Assembly (NCBI GenBank): GCA_002323795.1
Contig: DCPZ01000027.1
Location: 1-21,589 of the forward strand
Origin: Flavobacteriales bacterium UBA1531
GTDB lineage: Bacteria > Bacteroidota > Bacteroidia > Flavobacteriales_D > Sanyastnellaceae
DNA: 21,589 nt
Reading direction: 5' to 3'
Below are positions 15,275 to 21,589 of this stretch, in pieces. The notes beneath the pieces were generated by a model, which was given only the letters and a program-made list of their open reading frames with translations, ran no database searches and had not been told where the DNA came from. The position numbers were made by a program, and so were the translations under genes. The first letter of the stretch is position 1. Every line of letters begins with the position of its first letter.

Positions 15275-17701
15275 TCAGAAATTGAAATTCCAGGTCACAG
15301 AGGGTATGATAGGAAACAGGCTGACTTGATTGGCTTGGAGATCGAATGTTCCTTCGCTCAGGTTGCCTTCGTTACTGAAGTAGATGAAGTACGGATTCAT
15401 TCGATTGTACACATTGTAGAACCCAAAAGTCCAGCTGGATTCGACGCGAATGTCGCTGTTTTTTTTCTTTTTCTTTGACTGTTTCTTTGACTTATCTGGG
15501 GTCAGGGTAGCACTGATGTCTGCTCGGTGATACGAAGCCATGCGGTATCCATTTCTTGAGCCGTAGACGTCCGTGATGCGTCCTTCGAAGACGTAGCGTT
15601 GAACGGGCAATGTCAGGGAGTTGCCAGTCGCATACACAAATGCAGCTCCGAGGCGCCATTGATCATTTATCTTCCAATCAGCCACAACACTCAGGTCATG
15701 CCTTCGATCGTATTTCGAAGGAAATATCATGCCATTATTGAGTTCATTGAATTCTCTTTCTGTTTTGCTCCACGTGTATCCTATCCAACCCGTGAAGTCG
15801 CCTTGGCGTTTTTTGAGAAACAATTCGAGACCATAAGACCAGCCTGATCCAAAGACAAGGTTGTTGTCGACATTGTTATTGATGTTATCCTCGGGTCGGG
15901 AATTTTCCCCGTATGCCACAAGTCCATCAAGATCTTTCCAATATCCTTCCATGGAAGCTTCCCACATGTTTTGATTTCCGAGGTCACAGAAGTAGCCCAA
16001 GCTGAATTGCTGCCCCCACTGTGGCGCTACCCGATCTGAACTTGGAATCCAGATATCTCCTGGCAGGGAGGTGGTGCCCAAGGATGTGAGGTGGATGTAC
16101 TGGTAATTTTGGCTATATCCGGCCTTGATGCTGGATTTGGGGCCTGATTTATAGCGTACAGCGAGTCTTGGCTCAAAACCATTGTAGAACTTGACCAACT
16201 CACCTGACGCGAAATATGTTGGTGGCTCCGATTCACTAGGGGCAAGGGGATTGGAGATGCTGTAGCGCGTAAAGGGTCCAACGTGCCAAAAGCCTGACCA
16301 ACGCAATCCTCCGTGAATCCGAAGTCGCTCAGTCAAATCGAAATCATCCTGGACATAGAGGCCTGTTTCGTGGCTGAAGGTTTGTTCCGACTCACCGGTA
16401 TCGAATTCCGTGTCTGCGCTTCGTGCAGTAAAATCAGTCGGAATGAAATCGTGGTGGACGTAATCTATCCCCGTTTTGATGGAGTGTCGGAGGTTAGGAT
16501 ACCAGCTCAATTCAGCCCTGCTTGCCCAATCCTTTATTCCGCTTTCGAATCCAAATTCAAATTCTTCTTGACCGGCAATGAAGGCAAATTCATAGGAGCT
16601 GTATGTCGTTCCAACATTGAGGAATGTCTTGTCATTGACGATGCGATTCCAGCGCAACGATCCCATCGCATTGCCCCAAGGTATGCGTGTCGTAAATCCG
16701 GCATCTGCGCTGACGAAACTGAATACATCCTGGCCGAAATATCCCGAGAGGAAGAGCTGGTCTTTGTCGGTGAGATGGATGTTTGCCTTTGCGTTGAGGT
16801 CATAGAAATAGTAGCCGGTCCCTTCAAACGCAGTGCCCTTCAAAGCAGGTTTGGTCAACAGGTCGATGTAAGTACGTCGTCCTGAGAGGATGATGCTGCT
16901 TTTGTCTTTTTGCAAAGGGCCTTCTACCGTGAGTCGAGAGCTGATAAGACCTAGCCCACCAGCCGTTTTCCATTCTTTGCTGTTTCCCTCTTTCAATCCA
17001 ATGTTCAAAACAGAGGATACTCGACCGCCATATTCTGCTGGCATTGCTCCCTTGATCAACTCCACATTTTTGATGGCATCCGCATTGAACACACTGAAGA
17101 ACCCAAACAAGTGTGAAGCATTATAAATTGTGGCATCGTCTAGGAGAATTAAATTCTGATCAGGACCTCCACCGCGCACATAAAATCCAGAATTGCCTTC
17201 TCCTGCGCTCGAAACACCCGGTAAAAACTGCAATACTTTGAGGACGTCTACTTCGCCTAAAAGCGCTGGCAATGCTTTTATCTGCTCAATTTCGACAGAT
17301 TCCAATCCCAAATCGGTGCTTTCTGTTCGGTTACTTTTCTCGCCAATCACAGTTGCCTCTTCAAAGGCCACAACAACCGGAAATAATTCCACATTCCGCA
17401 TCTGCGACTCATTCATGCTCAGGGCGATGGTTTTGGATTGGTAGCCGATGAAGCTGATCCGAATGCTCTGTTCGCCACGAGGCAAGGGTAAGCTGAAAAA
17501 ACCATAGGCATTACTGGATGTTCCCCGTGGCATTCCATCTGGTATAATGTTGGCTCCTATGATGGTTTCTCCTGTTGATGCATCCGTGATTTTACCACTG
17601 AGGGTGTAAGTGGTTTGTGCCAATGCGTGCAGCGGCGATAGACTCAAAAGAAGCCAAAAAATGATGCGAGAATACAGTGAGCAAGAGAGCGCCTGAAACA
17701 T
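15275..17701 (-). CDS. TonB-dependent outer-membrane receptor with carboxypeptidase-like N-terminal domain
   Basis: An 808-residue outer-membrane transporter driven by TonB. Residues 1-28 are a signal peptide ending ALA. Residues about 32-115 are the CarboxypepD_reg-like domain (TLSGKITDASTGETIIGANI, GYQSKTIALSM). The plug spans about 137-240 (ALLGEVDVLKVLQFLPGVSS, SGFYVRGGGPDQNLILLDDA, YGGRVSSVLNI). The remainder is the 22-strand barrel, ending in phenylalanine. It is shorter than SusC proteins and has no SusD partner nearby, so a glycan role is not favoured; the substrate is unknown. A lysine-rich run (KSKKQSKKKKK) lies at about residues 738-750, in a predicted loop. It is the first gene of a two-gene run with the ABC exporter, and divergent from the substrate-binding lipoprotein. 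Confidence 0.93.
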   Translation of the reverse strand: MFQALSCSLYSRIIFWLLLSLSPLHALAQTTYTLSGKITDASTGETIIGANIIPDGMPRGTSSNAYGFFSLPLPRGEQSIRISFIGYQSKTIALSMNESQMRNVELFPVVVAFEEATVIGEKSNRTESTDLGLESVEIEQIKALPALLGEVDVLKVLQFLPGVSSAGEGNSGFYVRGGGPDQNLILLDDATIYNASHLFGFFSVFNADAIKNVELIKGAMPAEYGGRVSSVLNIGLKEGNSKEWKTAGGLGLISSRLTVEGPLQKDKSSIILSGRRTYIDLLTKPALKGTAFEGTGYYFYDLNAKANIHLTDKDQLFLSGYFGQDVFSFVSADAGFTTRIPWGNAMGSLRWNRIVNDKTFLNVGTTYSSYEFAFIAGQEEFEFGFESGIKDWASRAELSWYPNLRHSIKTGIDYVHHDFIPTDFTARSADTEFDTGESEQTFSHETGLYVQDDFDLTERLRIHGGLRWSGFWHVGPFTRYSISNPLAPSESEPPTYFASGELVKFYNGFEPRLAVRYKSGPKSSIKAGYSQNYQYIHLTSLGTTSLPGDIWIPSSDRVAPQWGQQFSLGYFCDLGNQNMWEASMEGYWKDLDGLVAYGENSRPEDNINNNVDNNLVFGSGWSYGLELFLKKRQGDFTGWIGYTWSKTEREFNELNNGMIFPSKYDRRHDLSVVADWKINDQWRLGAAFVYATGNSLTLPVQRYVFEGRITDVYGSRNGYRMASYHRADISATLTPDKSKKQSKKKKKNSDIRVESSWTFGFYNVYNRMNPYFIYFSNEGNLSEGTFDLQANQVSLFPIIPSVTWNFNF

Positions 17702-17704
17702 GTG

Positions 17705-17716
17705 GGTAAATTTACC
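17705..17716. promoter_or_regulatory. 12-bp perfect palindrome in a divergent intergenic region
   Basis: The sequence ggtaaatttacc is its own reverse complement and lies 4 nt before the TonB-receptor start codon, in the 81-bp gap facing the substrate-binding lipoprotein. It could be an operator, but a perfect 12-mer palindrome is expected about five times by chance in a window of this size. Confidence 0.25.
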
Positions 17717-17782
17717 TTCAACGGTGATTAGTCAAGCAAAGAACAGCTGGAATTGGCAATTGTTGGGGAGTACATTGCAAAT

Positions 17783-19444
17783 GTGAAAAAGCGCAAGATT
17801 TTGAAGGGAAAATGGCTCCAACTGGTATGTGTCGCATGCCTGTCTGCATGCGGAGTGGACGCGACGGATGAGGCTCGTGTTTTTCGCTACAACGAAAGCG
17901 CCAATTTATCTTCGCTCGACCCGGCATTTGCAAGGACATTGGAACCCATGTGGGTAGTTGACCAACTGTTTGATGGTTTGGTCGAGTTGGATGAGAATTT
18001 GGAATTTAAACCTCTGCTTGCCCAACGTTTTGAGCTGGATTCGAGCGGTTGTGTGTGGAAATTTTATTTGCGTGATGATGTCAGGTTTCATGCCATCGAT
18101 GTTGTTCCAGGATTAGATAAAGGACGACTATGTACGGCGCATGATGTGGTTTATTCTTTGAATCGATTGCGTGATCCACAAGTAGCGTCAAGCGGCGCTT
18201 GGATTTTGGATGCAGTGGATGCAGAGGCGCCTGGAGGGGGGATTTTGGCTTTGCATGATGATGTTGTTGAAATCACATTGAGGGAGCCGTTTCCACCATT
18301 TTTGGGCTTGATGAGCACGGCGTATGCCAATGTTGTTCCAGTTGAAGCGGTCGAGTATTTTGGTGCGGATTTTCGTTCGCACCCCGTCGGAACGGGTCCC
18401 TTTCAGTTGGCTTGGTGGTTGGAGGATGTGGCTTGTGTGCTGCATCGAAATCCACATCATTGGGAGCGTGACGAAACGGGACAATCACTCCCTTACTTGG
18501 ATGCCGTTCATATCAGCTTTGCTGCAGATATGGGGGCAGAATTTCAAGGGTTGAAACAAGGGAAATTTGATTTCATGAGCGGGCTGCATCCGGCCTACAT
18601 GAACGAATTATTGGATGATTCAGGTGAATTGAATGCGGCCTACGCTGAGGATTTGCGATTGGAAACAGTGCCATTTCTGAAGACGGATTACATTGGTTTT
18701 TTCACCGAACTGAGCGAGGGAGACGAATGGCTTCCCTGGCAAGATCGGCAAGTGCGCCGAGCACTTTCTGCTGGTATCGATCGGATTTCCATCTCTCGAA
18801 ACCTTCGACGTGGGGCAGTGATGCCAACGTCTTCCTTTGTTCCGCCTGTGTTGCTTGGACTGAATAGCGATTCCTTGTTGGTCACGATGGAACAAGTAGG
18901 AAGTAGCGATTGGGCGAAGGCTGTTTTGGATTCAGTCCGAACGCTTCATCCGGTCCCTTGGCCAAAGCTTCAAATCAGCACCACTTCAGATTACACAGAT
19001 ATCTGTGCAGCACTCCAGTATCAGTGGGGACAACTTGGACTTGAGGTCACCATTGATGTGGTTTCGGCGGCTGCTCATCGCGAGCGGGTTGCGACTGGAA
19101 AAGCGGCATTGTTTCGCAAATCATGGTTGGCCGATTATCCCGATGCTGAGAATTTTTTAGGGCTATTTCATTCCAGAAACTTTGCTCCATCTGGTCCCAA
19201 CTATTCGCACTTTTCTGACGAGCAATTTGACCGCATGTTTGAGCAAGCAATGTCTACAACGGATCCGTTGGATCGGGTTGCGACATATCGAAGGATGAAT
19301 GACCGAATTAGTCGTTCCATGCCTGTGATTCCATTGTTTCACGATCAAGTCACCCATTTTGTCAGAAATGAAGTGACAGGTTGGAAGGTCAGTCCAGTGA
19401 ATCGATTGGATTTGAGGGAAGTGCGTAAGCGGGAGGTGCGATAG
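17783..19444 (+). CDS. ABC transporter substrate-binding lipoprotein, family 5 (oligopeptide type)
   Basis: A 553-residue family 5 solute-binding protein (OppA/DppA-like) that would bind peptides or similar small solutes. The best start is the GTG at 17783: it gives a basic n-region (KKRKILKGK), a hydrophobic core and the lipobox LSAC with lipid-carrying Cys23, and has ggggag 12 nt ahead. A TTG at 17753 extends the frame by ten residues. Family features include SSLDPAFARTLEPMWVVDQLFDGLVELD, LAQRFELDSSGCVWKFYLRDDVRFH, HDVVYSLNRLRDP, SHPVGTGPFQL and QVRRALSAGIDR, in order. No permease or ATPase of an importer is nearby, so its partners are unknown. It is divergent from the TonB receptor. Confidence 0.9.
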   Translation: MKKRKILKGKWLQLVCVACLSACGVDATDEARVFRYNESANLSSLDPAFARTLEPMWVVDQLFDGLVELDENLEFKPLLAQRFELDSSGCVWKFYLRDDVRFHAIDVVPGLDKGRLCTAHDVVYSLNRLRDPQVASSGAWILDAVDAEAPGGGILALHDDVVEITLREPFPPFLGLMSTAYANVVPVEAVEYFGADFRSHPVGTGPFQLAWWLEDVACVLHRNPHHWERDETGQSLPYLDAVHISFAADMGAEFQGLKQGKFDFMSGLHPAYMNELLDDSGELNAAYAEDLRLETVPFLKTDYIGFFTELSEGDEWLPWQDRQVRRALSAGIDRISISRNLRRGAVMPTSSFVPPVLLGLNSDSLLVTMEQVGSSDWAKAVLDSVRTLHPVPWPKLQISTTSDYTDICAALQYQWGQLGLEVTIDVVSAAAHRERVATGKAALFRKSWLADYPDAENFLGLFHSRNFAPSGPNYSHFSDEQFDRMFEQAMSTTDPLDRVATYRRMNDRISRSMPVIPLFHDQVTHFVRNEVTGWKVSPVNRLDLREVRKREVR

Positions 19445-19510
19445 CTTGGGCCATTCAATTGCATTCATGCTGTTGTGCTTACCTTGTCAGAAGCGAAATC
19501 AACGATATTC

Positions 19511-20521
19511 ATGCTTCGAATCGACTGTCACACTCATATTTTACCCCGGCACATGCCTCGCTGGACCGAGCGTTTTGGAGGCGGAAACTTCATTCACCTG
19601 GAAGAGGGCTCAAGTCCAACATCGGCACGTATGATGCAGGGGACTCGGTTTTTTCGAGAAGTAGAATCGAATTGCTGGGATGCAACATTGCGGAAATCTG
19701 AATATGCTGCATTGGAAACGCAAGTGCAAGTGATTTGCACGATTCCGGTGATGTTCAACTACGATGCTCCCATTGATCAGTCGCTGCAAATTGCTCAATT
19801 CTTAAACGATCACATTGCTGAGTTGATTCAGACTGACCCCAGGCATTATGTGGGACTTGCGAGTGTTCCAATGCAGAATACCGACGAATCAATCAAGGAG
19901 CTGAAAAGGTGCAAGGAGATGGGGATGCGTGGTGTTCAAATTGGTTCAAACATCAACGGTTTAAACTTGTCGGAAAAACGATTTTTCCCATTCTTTGAAG
20001 CCTGCTCTACAATGGGGATGGCCGTTATGGTTCATCCTTGGGACATGATGGGCAAGGCTCAAATGGAGAAGTACTGGTTGCCTTGGTTGGTCGGCATGCC
20101 AGCCGAAACTTCGCGCGCCGCGAGTTCATTGATTTTTAGCGGAACATTGGAGCGATTACCAAACTTACGGGTAATGTTCAGTCATGCTGGAGGTTCTTTT
20201 TTGACGACCCTCGGTCGTTTTGAGCACGGATTCAATTGCCGCTCTGATTTGGTTGCCGTCGACAACCCTATCAATCCGAGGGAATACCTCGGGAAATTTT
20301 GGATCGACAGCATCACTCACGACGCAGACCTTTTGCGTTATGTCCTCGCGCTTCAGGGATCCGAAAAAATTTGCATGGGATCGGATTACCCATTTCCGCT
20401 GGGTGATTTGGAGTTGGGGGCTTACATGCTCTATATGGGATTGAGTGAACCCGAGTTGGAGAATTTGTTTTGTAACGCAGCCCTTCAATGGCTCAACTTG
20501 GAACGATCACAATTTGATTGA
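19511..20521 (+). CDS. Aminocarboxymuconate-semialdehyde decarboxylase (ACMSD), amidohydrolase family
   Basis: Converts 2-amino-3-carboxymuconate 6-semialdehyde to 2-aminomuconate semialdehyde plus CO2, diverting the kynurenine pathway of tryptophan breakdown away from quinolinate. The 336-residue protein is the length of human ACMSD. The zinc ligands are His7 and His9 (IDCHTH), His175 (MVHPWDMMG) and Asp292 (MGSDYPFPLGD), with catalytic His225 (MFSHAGGSF). The flanking phrases YWLPWLVGMPAETSRAAS and NPREYLGKFWIDS are highly specific for ACMSD. I chose the ATG at 19511; a GTG at 19475 is further from the family start. It follows the binding lipoprotein by 66 bp, with no terminator seen. No other kynurenine gene is in the window. 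Confidence 0.93.
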   Translation: MLRIDCHTHILPRHMPRWTERFGGGNFIHLEEGSSPTSARMMQGTRFFREVESNCWDATLRKSEYAALETQVQVICTIPVMFNYDAPIDQSLQIAQFLNDHIAELIQTDPRHYVGLASVPMQNTDESIKELKRCKEMGMRGVQIGSNINGLNLSEKRFFPFFEACSTMGMAVMVHPWDMMGKAQMEKYWLPWLVGMPAETSRAASSLIFSGTLERLPNLRVMFSHAGGSFLTTLGRFEHGFNCRSDLVAVDNPINPREYLGKFWIDSITHDADLLRYVLALQGSEKICMGSDYPFPLGDLELGAYMLYMGLSEPELENLFCNAALQWLNLERSQFD

Positions 20522-20601
20522 TTTCCATAAGGTGCGCAGAACCTTACGATCTGAGCAACCTTTTGCCTGAAGTTTTGGTTTTACGAGAAGAAGTTTCTTG
20601 G

Positions 20602-21156
20602 ATGGAATCGGAAGAAGTAGAATTGATTGAGCGATGTAAGAAAGGTCACGCTGCTGCCCAACGGGATCTTTATCGTCGTTATAGTCCACTCATGTTTGCG
20701 GTGGCGATTCGCTATTCCAACACGCGACACGATGCTGAAGACATTGCTCAGGATGCTTGGGTAAAGGTTTTTCGCTATTTGAAATCGTTCAGTGAGAACA
20801 ACAGTTTTGAAGGGTGGTTGCGTCGGATTGTCGTCAATACCGCCATCACGCACTATCGAAGGCAAAAAAAACATGCCCATCACGTCGATATTGACGATAC
20901 GTATGCAACCCCTCAGGATTTAGATGCGTTCAAAGAAACAGAGTACAACAAAGAAGAAATAGAAATTGCCATAAACGCATTGCCAAAGGGTTATGCGACC
21001 GTATTTAAGATGTATGTCATCGAGGGATTCAAACACAAAGAGATCGCGGCAATGTTGGGTGTCGATGTGAATACTTCCAAAAGTCAATTGAGCCGCGCGA
21101 GGAGAGCCTTGCAAGGAACGTTGATCAAGATGGCACGAATAGCAAAAAAAGAGTGA
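20602..21156 (+). CDS. ECF-type RNA polymerase sigma factor
   Basis: A 184-residue sigma-70 family factor with only regions 2 and 4. Region 2 (about 20-90) shows RDLYRRYSPLMFAVAIRYS, then DAEDIAQDAWVKVFRYLKSF and FEGWLRRIVVNTAITHYRR. Region 4 (about 118-170) shows INALPKGYATVFKMYVIEGF and the helix-turn-helix HKEIAAMLGVDVNTSKSQLSRARRAL. The ATG at 20602 gives the usual short N-terminus; an upstream TTG at 20518 would overlap ACMSD and add a non-conserved leader. The downstream membrane protein overlaps it by one base, which is the usual arrangement for an anti-sigma partner. The regulon cannot be read from this window. Confidence 0.93.
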   Translation: MESEEVELIERCKKGHAAAQRDLYRRYSPLMFAVAIRYSNTRHDAEDIAQDAWVKVFRYLKSFSENNSFEGWLRRIVVNTAITHYRRQKKHAHHVDIDDTYATPQDLDAFKETEYNKEEIEIAINALPKGYATVFKMYVIEGFKHKEIAAMLGVDVNTSKSQLSRARRALQGTLIKMARIAKKE

Positions 21157-21589
21157 TGAGTAGCGATAAGATGGATCAGTATATCAAAGGCCTGTATGCC
21201 AATGAGAGCGCTCCGCCACCTCCAGGTGCTGAAGAAGCGTTGTTTGAACGGATGGCAAAAAACCAAAGACGATCGAGATTTGGAAAAATCTCTGGTTCGA
21301 TAGCGCTGCTTTGCCTTGCATATTGGCTGGGTAATCCCCTCGTGGAACAGTCGAATGCCATTCAATCTGCCAATGACCGATCAACACCCAGTCAATCGGA
21401 GGCTGCAGCTGCAGAAGATGCAACGCAGCAAAGCACATTTGCGCCTGTCGAAGCATCATCATCTGATCTTGCACGGGATGAGCAGCAACTTAAAAATGTT
21501 GAGACGCCGCCCACTGTTCCAGAGTTTCAAGAGGAAAAAACGGCTGTGTCAATCATAGAGGACCAAACAATTGAACAAACCGCTCGAGG
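21156..21589 (+). CDS. Putative anti-sigma-like single-pass membrane protein, cut by window edge
   Basis: The frame is open from ATG 21156 to the last base (144 residues, no stop). Its A is the final base of the sigma factor TGA (TGATG), so translation is probably coupled. Residues 1-44 are a hydrophilic N-terminal part that includes APPPPGAEEALFERM, which recalls the proline-containing cytoplasmic end of Bacteroidota anti-sigma-like proteins. Residues about 46-62 form one membrane segment (SGSIALLCLAYWLGNPL). From about 65 on it is low-complexity, rich in Glu, Gln, Ser and Ala. No zinc-binding HxxxCxxC motif is present. The function is inferred from position and topology. Confidence 0.72.
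   Translation, partial: MSSDKMDQYIKGLYANESAPPPPGAEEALFERMAKNQRRSRFGKISGSIALLCLAYWLGNPLVEQSNAIQSANDRSTPSQSEAAAAEDATQQSTFAPVEASSSDLARDEQQLKNVETPPTVPEFQEEKTAVSIIEDQTIEQTAR

Noticed and set aside
16313..16885. 190-codon plus-strand frame inside the TonB receptor gene
   Set aside because: Shadow of the barrel-coding sequence; no recognisable domain or start context.

Overview
The window looks like a chromosomal segment from a Bacteroidota bacterium, most likely a marine Flavobacteriales (inference). The reasons are a secreted protein ending in a type IX secretion (T9SS) sorting domain, a TonB-dependent receptor with an N-terminal carboxypeptidase-like domain, a choice-of-anchor B surface protein, a CBM9/DUF5916 protein, and starts mostly preceded by A-rich stretches rather than strong Shine-Dalgarno sequences. 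It is gene-dense: 17 protein genes, no gap over about 160 bases, and no rRNA, tRNA, CRISPR array, transposase or phage gene that I can see.

Layout. (1) 1-2478, minus strand: a run of GNAT acetyltransferase, endolytic transglycosylase MltG and a DUF5916 outer-membrane-type protein that runs off the left edge. (2) 2549-5852, plus strand: polysaccharide export lipoprotein, RmlC-type epimerase (1-nt stop/start overlap), lytic transglycosylase and CysQ phosphatase, which reads as an envelope and housekeeping cluster. (3) 5821-8290, minus strand: class I photolyase followed 13 nt later by a CaiB/BaiF CoA-transferase, whose end overlaps the end of cysQ. (4) 8443-10404, plus strand: a secreted cupredoxin with three FAS1 domains and a T9SS tail, then a strong intrinsic terminator. 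(5) 10478-11392, minus strand: a TIGR01777-type NAD(P) epimerase. (6) 11488-13344, plus strand: a secreted choice-of-anchor B protein with a MopE-like metal-binding segment and a twin calcium-loop tail. (7) 13357-17701, minus strand: a TonB-dependent receptor followed 4 nt later by an ABC exporter half. (8) 17783-21589, plus strand: an orphan peptide-type substrate-binding lipoprotein, ACMSD decarboxylase, an ECF sigma factor and a translationally coupled anti-sigma-like membrane protein cut by the right edge.

The genes are mostly concerned with the cell envelope: peptidoglycan cleavage, polysaccharide export and sugar-nucleotide modification, TonB uptake, ABC transport, and two large secreted multidomain proteins. 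Housekeeping functions are interspersed: DNA repair, PAP turnover, tryptophan catabolism and sigma regulation. I do not see a defence system or an integrated element. The most unusual items are the secreted copper-site/FAS1 fusion, the cysteine-bracketed twin calcium-loop tail that sits where a T9SS domain would be expected, and the TonB receptor/ABC exporter pair facing a binding lipoprotein across an 81-bp gap.
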